A stretch of DNA of 64,000 nt. Origin: Streptomyces albipurpureus (lineage in GTDB: Bacteria > Actinomycetota > Actinomycetes > Streptomycetales > Streptomycetaceae). Under the pieces are notes generated by a model. It was given only the letters and a program-made list of their open reading frames with translations, searched no databases and was not told the origin of the DNA. The position numbers and the translations under genes are program-made. The first letter of the stretch is position 1. Each line of letters starts with the position of its first letter. This document shows positions 17,119 through 26,417 of the stretch, in pieces. The stretch spans positions 309,097 to 373,096 of the forward strand of contig NZ_JAMQAW010000007.1 of the NCBI RefSeq assembly GCF_023701525.1, written 5' to 3'.

Positions 17119-18108
17119 CTACCCGGCCTTGTCAGCGCGGAAGGCACGCCGGTAGGCGGCGGGTGTGGTGCGCAGTGCCTCGTGGAAGCGCCGGCGCAGG
17201 TTGACGGCTGAGGACAGGCCGACCCGGTGCGCGATGGTCTCCACCGGCAGGTCGGTCTCCTCAAGCAGCGCCCGGGTGGCGGCGATCCGCCGGTCCAGCA
17301 GCCAGCGTCCCGGGCTGATGCCCAGTTGCTCGGTGAAGCGCCGGGTCAGCGTGCGGGCCGAGACCTGGGAGCGGACCGCCATCTCGGCGACGCTGACCGG
17401 CTGGTCCAGCCGCCCGGTCAGCCACTCGAGCAGCGGGGCCAGCGAGTCGGCGACCGGCCCGGATGTGGGCAGCTCGGCGTACTGCAGTTGACAGCCCTCG
17501 CGGTGCGGCGGCATCACCATCTGCCGGGCGATCCGCATCGCGTACGCGGCGCCCTGATCGGCGCTCACCAGGTGCAGGCAGAGGTCCACGCCGGCCGCCG
17601 ATCCGGCGCTGGTGGCGACATCGCCGTGATCCACGTAGAGCACCGCGGGGTCGACCCTGACCCGCGGGAACCGAGCGGCCAACTCGGCGGCCCTGGCCCA
17701 GTGGGTGGCGGCCCGCCGGCCGTCCAGCAGCCCGGCGGCGGCGAGCACGAAGGCACCCGAGCAGATGCCGACGATCCGCACGCCACGTCGGTGCGCCTCA
17801 CGGACCACCGCGACCACCGCCGGCGCCACCTCGGTGCCGGGCGCCTGCTGCCAGCCGGGGACCAGCACGGTGTCAGCCCGATCCAAGGCGTCCAAGCCCG
17901 TGGTGACCAGCAGGTCGTAGCCAGCCTGGGTACGCACCGGACCGGGGTGTTCGGTGCAGACCTCGAACGCGTAGCGGGCGGGGATCGCCGGGCCGTGGTC
18001 ACCGAACACCTCGGTCGCGCAGGCCAGGGGGAAGGTCGACTGCGGGGGCTGAAGCAGGGCCACCACCCGGTGCGGCGTCCGGGACTTGGGCAGCGAACGA
18101 AGCGTCAT
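17119..18108 (-). CDS. GlxA-type regulator (DJ-1/PfpI domain plus AraC helix-turn-helix)
   Basis: A 329-residue regulator. Residues 10-190 are a DJ-1/PfpI-like domain (GICSGAFVLAAAGLLDGRRA holds the nucleophile-elbow Cys). The C-terminal 100 residues hold the two AraC helix-turn-helices (VSVAEMAVRSQVSARTLTRR and ETIAHRVGLSSAVNLRRRF). I use the ATG at 18108 because upstream residues are unconserved and enter the divergent promoter. It is divergent from the MFS gene starting at 18180, which it probably regulates. Confidence 0.9.
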   Translation of the reverse strand: MTLRSLPKSRTPHRVVALLQPPQSTFPLACATEVFGDHGPAIPARYAFEVCTEHPGPVRTQAGYDLLVTTGLDALDRADTVLVPGWQQAPGTEVAPAVVAVVREAHRRGVRIVGICSGAFVLAAAGLLDGRRAATHWARAAELAARFPRVRVDPAVLYVDHGDVATSAGSAAGVDLCLHLVSADQGAAYAMRIARQMVMPPHREGCQLQYAELPTSGPVADSLAPLLEWLTGRLDQPVSVAEMAVRSQVSARTLTRRFTEQLGISPGRWLLDRRIAATRALLEETDLPVETIAHRVGLSSAVNLRRRFHEALRTTPAAYRRAFRADKAG

Positions 18109-18179
18109 GGCGCGAAAGTACCCCATCATGTCGTTCAGGACACTGGGGTGACTGTTTGGTCCAAACCAGTATCGGTGCT

Positions 18180-19478
18180 GTGACCACCGCACCGACGCAC
18201 ACCCAGATGGCCCCGACCGATCCGCCTACGGCCCGTCCCCCGTTGTGGGACCGGCGCTTCACGCTGTTCTTCATCGCCCGCACGATCTCGCTGTTCGGCG
18301 ACGCGATGATGCCGGTGGCCGCCGCGCTCGCCGTCGGCGCGCTGTACGGAATCTCCGGGGTCGGCTTCGTCCTCGGTACCTGGACCGGGACATTCGTCGT
18401 CCTGGTCCTGTTCGGCGGGGTGTTCGCCGACCGGTTCGGCGCGCGTCGGATGATGGTCATCGCGGACCTGGTGCGGGTTCTCAGCCAGGGTGTGCTGGCG
18501 GCCGCGTTCTTCGCCGGACCACCGCCGTTCTGGCTGCTGTTGACCATGGCCGCCCTGGCCGGTGCGGCCGTCGCGATGTTCCTGCCGGGGGCGAACGGGA
18601 TGGTCCCACTGGTCGCCAGCGAGCCGCAGCGCGCCAACGCCACGCTCAAGGTGGCCGACGCGCTCGCCCACCTCATCGGCCCGGCCTTCGCCGGGCTGCT
18701 GATCGCGCTGACCAGCGCCGGGACCGTGTACGCGATCGACGCTGCCACCTTCGCTCTCAGCGCCCTCTGCCTGGCGCTGATCCGGCTCGCCCCAGCGGAC
18801 GCGCCCACGGACACCGCGGCCGACGCCGACGCCGACAGTTCACTCCGCCGCGACCTGCGCCAGGGTTGGCGTGAGTTCCGCGCCCGCACCTGGATGTGGG
18901 CGGTGATCCTGATCTGGGTGGGCTACGGCGTACTGGTCTTCGGTCCGCTGATACCGCTCAGCTCAGCGCTGATCGGCGCCAGACTGGGCCCGGACGCCTA
19001 CGGCCTCGCGGTTTCCTTCCTCGGCATCGGAGCCGTGCTCGGCGGCCTGCTGGCGCTGCGGCTGCGCCCGGCCCGGCCGCTGGCCGCCGGCACGGCGGCG
19101 ATGGCGCTGTACACCGCCCTGCCGCTCTCCGTGGCGCTCGGCGCCGACCTGCCGGTGCTGCTGGCGAGCCACGTCCTCGGCGGTGGCGCCTTGGCGTTCT
19201 GGTCGGTGATGTGGGCCACCAGCGTGCAAACCCACACCCCACCCGCGGTGCTCAACCGCGTGTCCGCGTATGAGCTGGCCGGCTCGGTCTCCGGCATCGC
19301 GCTCGGCCAGATACTGGTGGGCCCCGCCATCTCGATGGCCTCCCCGGACCGGCTACTGCTGGTGTCAGCCGGCGCCTGCATGGCGGGCTGCCTGGCACTA
19401 CTCGCGATCCCAGCGATCCGCACCCTGCGCCCCGCCGCCCCCACGCAGGGCGCCAAGCCGGGGCACCTGACGGGCTGA
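18180..19478 (+). CDS. MFS transporter (EntS/MFS_3-like)
   Basis: A 432-residue protein with about twelve membrane helices. RFTLFFIARTISLFGDAMMP and GGVFADRFGARRMMVIADLV are typical of the MFS_3/EntS exporters. Several starts are possible; GTG at 18180 keeps the usual short N-terminus. It is divergent from the GlxA-type regulator by 71 bases and likely its target. Substrate unknown. Confidence 0.9.
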   Translation: MTTAPTHTQMAPTDPPTARPPLWDRRFTLFFIARTISLFGDAMMPVAAALAVGALYGISGVGFVLGTWTGTFVVLVLFGGVFADRFGARRMMVIADLVRVLSQGVLAAAFFAGPPPFWLLLTMAALAGAAVAMFLPGANGMVPLVASEPQRANATLKVADALAHLIGPAFAGLLIALTSAGTVYAIDAATFALSALCLALIRLAPADAPTDTAADADADSSLRRDLRQGWREFRARTWMWAVILIWVGYGVLVFGPLIPLSSALIGARLGPDAYGLAVSFLGIGAVLGGLLALRLRPARPLAAGTAAMALYTALPLSVALGADLPVLLASHVLGGGALAFWSVMWATSVQTHTPPAVLNRVSAYELAGSVSGIALGQILVGPAISMASPDRLLLVSAGACMAGCLALLAIPAIRTLRPAAPTQGAKPGHLTG

Positions 19479-19768
19479 AGACAGCGACCTCTGATGTCGT
19501 TGTGACGCGGTTGCCTGAGGCCTTCATCATGAAGTCGGAGTTCGAGGCTATGCGGGTTCGCGATGCTCCTGCTGGCCGCGGGCGGATGGCTCTGGCCCGA
19601 TTCGACGCTGGAGCACCTGGAGCGCTGGCTTGTGGTGTGGGGGTACGCGCCTGGCAGGAGGCCCCGGACAGCGGCGGAGACCGACGGCGGTCCGGTCAGG
19701 TACGGAAGCCGCCGCCCACTGGTCCGAGCTTGCGGGCGGCGGCGATGGTCACGCTGAGCCGCGCGGTA

Positions 19769-20263
19769 CTACGGGTTCATCGGGTCACCGGTCCCCAGGT
19801 CCAGCCACCACACGCCATCGTCGCGTGTCAGATCCAACCGCTGTTGTCTCCCTCCGGCGAACTGGAGGGAAACAGCGGCCTGATTGGGTACGACCGGATC
19901 GAACACGACTGCTTCCACTGGCGCGTCGGCATGGGTGCCGTACCGGGATATCAGTTCCTTGGCCGCCTGCTCCTTGCCGGTGTACCACGGCGTACCCAGG
20001 CGGGCGATGTCCACGGGGTCACCGGACTCCAGACGCTGGACGTACGCCTTGATGACCAACTCGGCCTCGCGGGCGACTTCGTCCACGTCGGGGTACGTGG
20101 ACTTCTCGGCGCGCACCGTCACGTCCACCTCGGGTGTGTCACGCAGTGAGTAGGGGGCGGGAGCGCGGAGCAGCCACCAAGCGGTGGCCCCTCCCCCGAT
20201 ACAGAGGGTGAGGACCACGGCCACGATCCACACCCGTCTGGGGAGCTTGGACACGAGTACCAT
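19769..20263 (-). CDS. Membrane-anchored hypothetical protein
   Basis: A 164-residue protein with a basic start (VSKLPRRVW), one N-terminal membrane helix (about 11-33) and a soluble extracytoplasmic domain of roughly 130 residues. The domain resembles SnoaL/NTF2-like or lipoprotein accessory domains (VAREAELVIKAYVQRLESGD; WWLDLGTGDP at the end), but I cannot assign a family. A Cys in the helix is not in a clear lipobox. The 19479-19768 gap downstream has no gene. Confidence 0.7.
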   Translation of the reverse strand: MVLVSKLPRRVWIVAVVLTLCIGGGATAWWLLRAPAPYSLRDTPEVDVTVRAEKSTYPDVDEVAREAELVIKAYVQRLESGDPVDIARLGTPWYTGKEQAAKELISRYGTHADAPVEAVVFDPVVPNQAAVSLQFAGGRQQRLDLTRDDGVWWLDLGTGDPMNP

Positions 20264-20620
20264 CCTGGCTTGATGCGGACGATGTCAGCCCAGGTGCTCT
20301 TCACTCCTTCGCACATGGGTGTCAAAGCGATGGTTCAGCCGGTTCCTGTGGTGTGCGCCCAAGCGCCTGATTCCGCTGTCCGTAGCTCAGGTCAACAGCG
20401 GCTGAGGATGGCCAGCACACCCCGCTGGAGCGTCACGGTGGCGGGCGAGCGAACGGCCACGGGTCCATGGCCGGGAGGAGCCATCGAACAGTCCTCCCGC
20501 ACAGGCCGCGAACGGCCCGAATTCGGAGCCCGCGTGATCAATCTCGACGGTATCGCACTGTCCATGGGATAGGCACCGCCTACAGGTCGCCCGCCGACGG
20601 CGAGACGGTGGGATTGTGGT
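20264..20620. other. Intergenic region, no firm gene
   Basis: 357 bases between two minus-strand genes. A short minus-strand frame ending near 20392 (EDCSMAPPGHGPVAVRSPAT) distantly recalls DUF397 proteins, but it is too weak to call. Nothing else was seen. Confidence 0.4.
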
Positions 20621-21397
20621 CTACCTGCGGGTGGCTTCGAAGGTCCACACGTCGTCGGACGCAAGCGGCGCGGCACCCGGTCGGTAACCACCATGCACAA
20701 CGATATCGATGAATCCGGCCCGCTCCAACAGGGCGGTGAACTCGGCCAGTCCGAACCACAGCAGGGAGAAGACCTGAAGCTCGGTCCGCTCCAGCACTCC
20801 GTCCTTCCACGACTCGTAGCGGAGCCAGCGGGTCGCACGCTGGGAGACCGGGTCCGCCTCCTTGCGCCACGTCGTGAGGGTGAGCAGCCTCTCGCCGCGC
20901 CACCAGTGCCGGACCGGGTCGGTACCGGTGTCGGTCGCGAACGACGGCGGCTCGATGTCGACGATCAGCCGACCGCCAGGGGCCAGGCTGTCGTGCAGGG
21001 CGTACAGCGCCGTCATCGCGCTGGCCCGGTCAGGCAGCAGCGCGAACGAGCCGGTAGGGATCACGATCGCCGCATACGCGCCCGGGTCCCGGTGCGTGAC
21101 CATGTCCGCTTCGAAGACGTCGGCGGTGAGGCCGCGCTCCGCGCAGTTGGCCCGGCACTGCTCCAGCATCGAAGCCGAGGTGTCGTAGCCGCGCACCGTC
21201 AGTCCCTGTTCCAGCAGGGGGATCATCATCCGCCCGGTCCCCACGGCTGGCTCCAGGATCGGCCCGGACACGTCTCGCAGCCGGTCCGTGTAGAACTCGA
21301 CATCCCCGAAAGAGGTCCCGACCGGCTTGTCCACCTCGTAGACCAGCGAGGCAAGAGGTCCATAACTCCATGCAGCGCTGTCGAAACCGGTGTCCAT
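20621..21397 (-). CDS. Class I SAM-dependent methyltransferase
   Basis: A 258-residue methyltransferase. The SAM motif is GPILEPAVGTGRMMIPLLEQG (residues about 46-65, motif I E-P-A-V-G-T-G), followed by GYDTSASMLEQCRANC and the post-motif block APGGRLIVDIEP. Length and motif order are normal for small-molecule methyltransferases. The acceptor is unknown and no related pathway gene is adjacent. Confidence 0.87.
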   Translation of the reverse strand: MDTGFDSAAWSYGPLASLVYEVDKPVGTSFGDVEFYTDRLRDVSGPILEPAVGTGRMMIPLLEQGLTVRGYDTSASMLEQCRANCAERGLTADVFEADMVTHRDPGAYAAIVIPTGSFALLPDRASAMTALYALHDSLAPGGRLIVDIEPPSFATDTGTDPVRHWWRGERLLTLTTWRKEADPVSQRATRWLRYESWKDGVLERTELQVFSLLWFGLAEFTALLERAGFIDIVVHGGYRPGAAPLASDDVWTFEATRR

Positions 21398-21960
21398 GAA
21401 ACCCCTTCGGAGAGTGCGGCCCTTCTGCCGGGATCATTCTCCCCAGAGCGGGATGAACACCTATACCCGCCCCCAGTGAAACGCAGGGGCAGCAGAAGCG
21501 CCCCACCACGGCGTTGGCCTCGACGACACGGCATCGTCAACAGGCCCCCAGCGACACCCACTCGCCAAGCGGGCTCGTCGCCGGGGCGACTCTGTCCACG
21601 AGGCCCGTGAGACCTGTCCGAAGGCGGTCGCCACGACCCGAAGAGCGGTGATACTCGGGCCAGAAAGGGAAGGGCGTCAGCACCCGGTTCCGCCGACAGC
21701 AATCGGTCAGCTCCACGCACCCTACGTCGACGCCCCGCACCGGGGTCGAGCTCTCACCCGAGGGCCGACCCTCGTGGGCAGCGCCGTTCCCCATCGGGAC
21801 GGTGGCCGGTCCTGCCCGACCCCCTGCGGGCGCCCTCGACGGCCGACCTGTCACCGACCTGCCGGGGCTGACGCGCCCGATCGGCGAGTCCCTCGCGGGA
21901 CCACCGTGACCAGGAGCACGGGTCCTCTCCTCGAACGGGCAGTGAGAGCGCTACTCCGCT
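21398..21960. other. Intergenic region upstream of the guanidine-exporter operon
   Basis: About 560 bases without a coherent frame on either strand. It separates the methyltransferase from the promoter and riboswitch at 21.94-22.04 kb. Confidence 0.45.
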
Positions 21961-21994
21961 GTGCTATACAAGTAGTGAGGCCTTGATAAGGCCT
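21942..21994 (+). promoter_or_regulatory. Candidate promoter and 7-bp dyad before the riboswitch
   Basis: TATACA at 21965-21970 is a good minus-10 hexamer with a weak minus-35 (GTGAGA) 17 bases upstream. Just downstream is a perfect inverted repeat, AGGCCTT-GAT-AAGGCCT (21978-21994). It could be a repressor operator or an extra leader hairpin preceding the riboswitch. Confidence 0.45.
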
Positions 21995-22035
21995 GCGGAC
22001 GACGGATCAGTACCCGCTCAGCGACAAGACTGGCC
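21995..22035 (+). promoter_or_regulatory. Guanidine-III (ykkC-III) riboswitch
   Basis: The segment matches the ykkC-III pattern I recall from the Thermobifida fusca structure: GCGGACGA, then TACCCGCTCAG, then CGACAAGAC. GCGG (21995-21998) pairs with CCGC, and CAGT pairs with ACTG in the 3' arm to form the pseudoknot. GGGAGGT, the likely ribosome binding site, begins five bases after the aptamer, and the ATG of the first SMR gene follows at 22056. Control is probably translational, with guanidinium binding opening the site. The downstream SMR pair is the expected target class. Confidence 0.8.
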
Positions 22036-22055
22036 ATTGGGAGGTCAGTTCCGTC

Positions 22056-22370
22056 ATGGCGTGGTTCATTCTCGTCGTATCTGGAGTGCTGGAGGCCGTC
22101 TGGGCCACCGCACTGTCAGCATCCAAGAACTTCAAGCGCCCCATGCCGACCATCGTCTTCGGGGTTTCCCTCGCAGCGAGCATGACAGGTCTGGCATTCG
22201 CCATGAAGAGCCTGCCCACGGGGACTGCGTACGCCGTCTGGGTTGGCATCGGGGCGGTACTCACCGCCGTGTGGGCGATGGCGACCGGCCAGGAGCGCGT
22301 CTCCACCGGGCGGGTTGTCCTGTTGCTGGGTCTCGTCGGTTGTGTGGTCGGACTGAAGGCGGTCAGCTGA
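22056..22370 (+). CDS. SMR-family guanidinium exporter subunit (Gdx/SugE type)
   Basis: A 104-residue four-helix small multidrug resistance protein starting MAWFILVVSGVLEAVWATAL. The conserved Glu of helix 1 (E13) and the GTAYAVWVGIGAV motif identify the SugE/Gdx branch, which exports guanidinium. The next gene starts inside its stop codon (TGATG), so equal synthesis and an obligate heterodimer are likely. The upstream riboswitch supports guanidinium as substrate. Confidence 0.9.
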   Translation: MAWFILVVSGVLEAVWATALSASKNFKRPMPTIVFGVSLAASMTGLAFAMKSLPTGTAYAVWVGIGAVLTAVWAMATGQERVSTGRVVLLLGLVGCVVGLKAVS

Positions 22371-22738
22371 TGCCTTGGGCGATTCTTCTCATCAGTGCCG
22401 TGTTCGAGGCAGTCTGGGCCACGGCCCTCGGTCTCTCCGACGGACTCAGTAAAACCGGTCCCACCGTTGTCTTCTTCGTCGGTCTGGCGCTCAGCATGGC
22501 AGGTCTGGGCTACGCGATGATCCGGATTCCGATCAGCGTCGCCTACTCGGTCTGGATCGGCATCGGGGCTGCCCTGACGGTCCTCTACGCCATGATCACA
22601 GGTGAGGAGCCCGCTTCCGTACTCAAGGGCGTGTTCCTCGGCGGGATCATCCTGTGCGTCATCGGCCTGAAGTTCGTCAAGACCAGGCCGGGACCCAAGG
22701 CGGAGCAGCAACTACCGGGGGCGCAGAGCCCCCAGTGA
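22370..22738 (+). CDS. SMR-family guanidinium exporter, second subunit
   Basis: A 122-residue SMR protein (MPWAILLISAVFEAVWATAL) with E13 conserved and SVAYSVWIGIGAALTVLYAM. It differs from the first subunit by a 15-residue polar C-terminal tail. Its ATG overlaps the preceding TGA by one base. Paired SMR genes usually form a heterodimer with fixed opposite orientation in the membrane, which is the probable arrangement here. Confidence 0.9.
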   Translation: MPWAILLISAVFEAVWATALGLSDGLSKTGPTVVFFVGLALSMAGLGYAMIRIPISVAYSVWIGIGAALTVLYAMITGEEPASVLKGVFLGGIILCVIGLKFVKTRPGPKAEQQLPGAQSPQ

Positions 22739-22817
22739 CCCCAGCCGGATCAGAGGCCGGCCGAAGAGCGCCTTCGGCACCAGCCGGCCTGGGAACTCGG
22801 CAGAACCGCGCCCCGGG

Positions 22818-22857
22818 AAGCCGCCGGGCTGAACCCCACGGGTCAGCTCGGCGGCTT
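22818..22857 (+). terminator. Intrinsic terminator of the SMR operon
   Basis: AAGCCGCCGGGCTGA (22818-22832) pairs with TCAGCTCGGCGGCTT (22843-22857) with one G-T wobble around a ten-base loop, and a further T follows. It lies 80 bases after the operon stop. Confidence 0.8.
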
Positions 22858-23037
22858 TCCGGCCTTCCCAGAGGCCGTCTTTCCCGGAGGAGGCGGCCCT
22901 TCCACAGCACGGGGAGCACGGGCGCCCAGATGTCGTCCGGACGGAGCGGACGCCCCGGTCCCGGCTGTTAGCAGGCCCCGGGGGCAAGAACCAGCGGTCT
23001 GCCGTTCGGCTCGGCCGCAGACCCGCTGCGCTCCTGG

Positions 23038-23096
23038 CCGCTCGCACAACCCAGCGCACCGACCTGGTGACGCTGGGTTGTACGGGAGGCGAGCGG
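23038..23096. repeat. Long inverted repeat forming an extended hairpin
   Basis: ACAACCCAGCGCACC (23046-23060) pairs with GGTGACGCTGGGTTGT (23066-23081) with one bulged A, and outside a short mismatch CCGCTCGC pairs with GCGAGCGG. The total is over twenty base pairs. It has no T run and lies in gene-free DNA, so a terminator, a mobile-element end or a structured RNA are all possible. Confidence 0.6.
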
Positions 23097-23588
23097 ATCA
23101 CTCCGCGGTGGAAGGTGGGCCGCACGCCCGAAGCCTGCCGACACCGGTCCGAGTACGCCGGTGGGATGCCGGCTGCCATCGTCGGCGTCGCTGCTCTCGA
23201 TCTCGTACCGGGGCGTGGTCAAGCGAGCCTCACCCCTACGGCGGCCAGGAGCGCGACGGCGAGAGTGTGTCGGCGGACGCGGGCCCGGCGGATGGTGCGG
23301 ACGGCCGCGATGTCGATGGTGGCGAGCGCGATGTCCACCTGGGCCCTGCCCGAGCCAGGGTCACCTCCCCCGCCGCGCGGCGGGGGGAGCCGGCAGCCCG
23401 TCCGATCATCCGGTCCCCGAAGGGCAGCAGTGCGTAGCCGCACCACCACATCCTCAGCTCCGTCGAACGGCTTGGGATCGCCTGCTTCTGTCGGGTGTCC
23501 TGCGCCGCCGCCCACCAGTACAGGCACCGCGCACAAGACACGCCTCAGGGCAAGCCCCTAGCCACAGCACAGGACAGGACCTTCTTCG

Positions 23589-23726
23589 TCACCCTGGGTC
23601 CAACGGCGGCTTGGCGCGTACGGTCAGGCCGCCGTCCGGGTTGGCGTGCGCGGTGAACGGTGCCGTGGGGGCGTGCACGATCGAGCGGACGACGGCGAGG
23701 CCCGGTGGCAGGAGCAGCGCCGTCAC
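23589..23726 (-). pseudogene. C-terminal fragment of a sensor histidine kinase
   Basis: Forty-five codons end PPGLAVVRSIVHAPTAPFTA and HANPDGGLTVRA, which is the last block of an HATPase domain (normally GLGLAIVRSIVHAHGG with NPDGGLTV). The upstream N and G1 boxes and the dimerisation domain are absent, so this is a decayed remnant of a two-component kinase gene. No response regulator gene remains nearby. Confidence 0.55.
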
Positions 23727-24195
23727 CCGGCGCCGGAGGCCCCGCCCCCCTCGCGGATGACGCATCGGGGGTCGACCCCACCGGCGGTCTCGACCACGAG
23801 ACTGGAGGCGGGATCATCACCGTGTTCCAGAAGCTGGCGCACGACGAGGGCTAGCGCGTGGTGGTGGTGACGCGCTCCCGTGAGGCGGCAGCCGCCTCGG
23901 ACGAGGTTTCGCAGCTCAAGCGGGGCAGCTCAGCACACGCTGGACGCGGATCGATCTTCCCGCAGCATGCCGGGGAGGAGCTGGACGCGCCGAAGAAGGC
24001 GCGAGGAGCTCGCCAACGACCACCGCGCCCAGCGGGTGGCAACCAGAAGGAGTCATGGCAGGGAGGGGATGAGGACCTCGATCCTCCTTCTTCTCTGTTC
24101 GTTCTCCCAACTGCACCGCCCTTGAGGGACGTTCGGGGCTATCGGAATGGTGGCGATTGGCTGATTTCCATGCTGAGTTTGGGCTGTAATGGGAC

Positions 24196-26415
24196 ATGCC
24201 TGCAAACAGACCAGTACCCAACGTTACGGTTGTGTCCGTAGCGGAGGACTCGGCGATCGAACAGTCGCTGCGGGACTTCCTCGCAGCCGCCGGGGTAACC
24301 CTGGTGACCGAGACTCCGGCTGACGCAGTGATCGTTCTCATTTCGGAGAGCGCTGCGGGGGACCCCGAGTGGAAGGCACAGGTCGAGCGGCAGCACGGGG
24401 TGCGGCTCGTACCCATGCGGATCGACGGCGTCAGCAGTAGGCGTGCGCCTGCGAAGCTGAGGCCTGTCAACTGGGTGAACCTGGACCCGACAGCGCCTGT
24501 CACCGCCTTTGGCACAGTGCTGGCCGCCGTTCTCAGCGACCCCGAGTATGTGCGTGCGCTGCGGAACCTGCGAGCGGAGGCTGAGGCGTGGTTGCGCGGC
24601 AACCAGAGCGCTGACGGGCTCATCGGCGACCACGGCCGGGCGTCCAAGGCGCGCGAGTTGCTGAACGTGCTGCGGGAGGACAGGTATATCGACTCCAGCG
24701 GCCCCGTCAATGAGTTCGTCGAAGCGTCCTATCGGCATACCCAGAAGGCTCGAACCTGGCGCAGGCGGCGCCGCGTTGCTGGAACGGCCTTTGTGGTCGC
24801 CATGGCCATCATCGTAGCCATGGCCGTGTCCCGGGTACTCAGCAGCAAGGGCACGCAGTTCAACGCCTTGGTGACCTACGGCGATCCGGCAAGTGCGCGG
24901 GAGATGCCGAGTTGGACGTCGCTGCAGTCCGCCCGGTTGCTCCTGAGCGGGAACGCCAGCCAGAAGGCTCTGGCCCGTCAGACCCTGGCCTCGCTGCTGT
25001 CCGTGCCGTGGTCGCTGGGCGGGCCGGTGACAGCCCTGGACGCCGATGACCGCGGGACGCTCGATGGGCTGGCGCTGCTTCCGGGCGGCCGACGTGTGGC
25101 CGTCCTGGTGCGCGACGCGTCAAACGGCGCGCACAGCGTCGGTCTGTACGACATCCGCGAAGGGAAGGTGCTGTGGCTGGTCCGCCTGGGAGCCGGATAC
25201 GCGGATGTCTCCGCGGGAGCCGACGGTCGTACGGTCGTGGCGGTGGGGCGGAAAGGGACGGCGGTCGTCGATCTGGATTCCCGAAAGGTGCGATGGCTGA
25301 AGCACGCGGAGAGCGGATACGCGGTCTCTCGTGTGACTGCGAACGATGCCATCGTCGTGGGGCGCAGGAATCAGCTTGTCGTCGGCTCTCTCGACGGCGG
25401 AGGGTTTCGCACGGTCGGGACCCGGTACGACAGCCTGTTGTCGCTGGAAAGGAGTACGGATGGTGGCGCTCGGGCGCTGGTCGCACTGTCGCCGGGACGG
25501 TACCGGCTCTTGGACGCGCTCACCGGGAAGGTGCTCGCCCAGGCGGATGTCGACACTCCCCTGGTCCCAGCCGGGGCGGTAGGACCCGACCGGGTGTACG
25601 CGGTCTTCGCGGGGGCTGACCGCCAACTGTGGCAGATGCGCCCTGGTCGGCCGCCAGCCCCCACCGGCATCGCCACACCCGAGCGCACCGCGCCGATCGG
25701 CCTGTTGGGCGGGGGCAGGGTGGTGGTAGGCGGCAAGGACCAGCGGGCCCGCGTGGTGCGGCTGGCCGACGGTAGCGATCTCGGAGTGGTGTGCCGGGAC
25801 GTACCGCAGTTGACGCATCTGGTGCTGCCCGCGTCGGGAGATCTGCTCGGCTGCTTCGGGGCCCACAACACCACCTTGTGGCAGGCCCCGGCTGGGCCGC
25901 GGAGTGCCACCGCGGCCGACTCGCTGCATGGGGAGGATCGAACGGGGAACGCAACTGCCAGCGTACGCGGGGACGGCGGAAGCATCACCGTCGAGCCATC
26001 GCGGCGAGCCCCCTTCACGATGCGGCTGTTCGGCACGGACGTGACCGCGGTCCGGTTGTCCGACGACGGGTCTCAGCTGGTGGCCGCCTCGACGTCGGGA
26101 GATGTTGCCGTGGTGTCCCTGCGGATGTCGGACGACGTCCCCCGCGTGGTGGCACGGTGGAAGATACCCGGGGGCGGTCCCGTAGCAGCCGTGGGCTGGT
26201 CCGCTACCGCGCCGCTCGTGCAGGGACAGCGCGGCGAGGTCTGGACGGCGCCGGCTTGTCCCGGTTGCACCACTGACGAAGGGCTGGTCGCGCGGCTGAG
26301 GGAACGGCTGACCGGATGCTGGAGTGAGCGTCAGCTCACCGAAGTCGACGACGACACACGCCGCACTCTGGGCATCCGCGCCTGCCGTGCGCTACCCGCA
26401 CCGGTGGAGGACTGA
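24196..26415 (+). CDS. Degenerate TIR - membrane helix - WD40-like propeller protein
   Basis: A 739-residue protein. Residues 10-97 resemble a shortened TIR fold: VTVVSVAEDSAIEQSLRDFL, then ADAVIVLISESAAGDPEWKA, then VRLVPMRIDGV. The SYS..D and WLDR segments of active TIR NADases are missing. A linker typical of actinobacterial TIR-WD40 proteins (RAEAEAWLRG; VNEFVEASYRHTQK) leads to a basic patch and one membrane helix (194-214). The rest (about 290-680) is propeller-like repeats. The tail has CPGC and the helix EGLVARLRERLTGCW. It is co-transcribed with the next gene, two bases apart. I infer a non-catalytic partner or sensor of the intact TIR protein; this is untested. Confidence 0.75.
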   Translation: MPANRPVPNVTVVSVAEDSAIEQSLRDFLAAAGVTLVTETPADAVIVLISESAAGDPEWKAQVERQHGVRLVPMRIDGVSSRRAPAKLRPVNWVNLDPTAPVTAFGTVLAAVLSDPEYVRALRNLRAEAEAWLRGNQSADGLIGDHGRASKARELLNVLREDRYIDSSGPVNEFVEASYRHTQKARTWRRRRRVAGTAFVVAMAIIVAMAVSRVLSSKGTQFNALVTYGDPASAREMPSWTSLQSARLLLSGNASQKALARQTLASLLSVPWSLGGPVTALDADDRGTLDGLALLPGGRRVAVLVRDASNGAHSVGLYDIREGKVLWLVRLGAGYADVSAGADGRTVVAVGRKGTAVVDLDSRKVRWLKHAESGYAVSRVTANDAIVVGRRNQLVVGSLDGGGFRTVGTRYDSLLSLERSTDGGARALVALSPGRYRLLDALTGKVLAQADVDTPLVPAGAVGPDRVYAVFAGADRQLWQMRPGRPPAPTGIATPERTAPIGLLGGGRVVVGGKDQRARVVRLADGSDLGVVCRDVPQLTHLVLPASGDLLGCFGAHNTTLWQAPAGPRSATAADSLHGEDRTGNATASVRGDGGSITVEPSRRAPFTMRLFGTDVTAVRLSDDGSQLVAASTSGDVAVVSLRMSDDVPRVVARWKIPGGGPVAAVGWSATAPLVQGQRGEVWTAPACPGCTTDEGLVARLRERLTGCWSERQLTEVDDDTRRTLGIRACRALPAPVED

Positions 26416-26417
26416 AA

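Larger units (their letters stand above)
22858..24195. other. Gene-poor 1.3-kb stretch with hairpin and gene scars
   Basis: No complete gene was found. It contains the long hairpin at 23038-23096 and a histidine-kinase C-terminal fragment at 23589-23726. A minus-strand frame around 23400-23540 (CLYWWAAAQDTRQKQAIPSR, WWCGYALLPFGDRMIGRA) looks partly protein-like but is broken. The 3' end (24140-24195) is AT-richer and should hold the promoter of the TIR operon. Confidence 0.5.

Noticed and set aside
18156..18179. TTG start for the second MFS exporter
   Set aside because: It lies within the divergent promoter and gives unconserved residues; the GTG at 18180 is more likely, though not proven.
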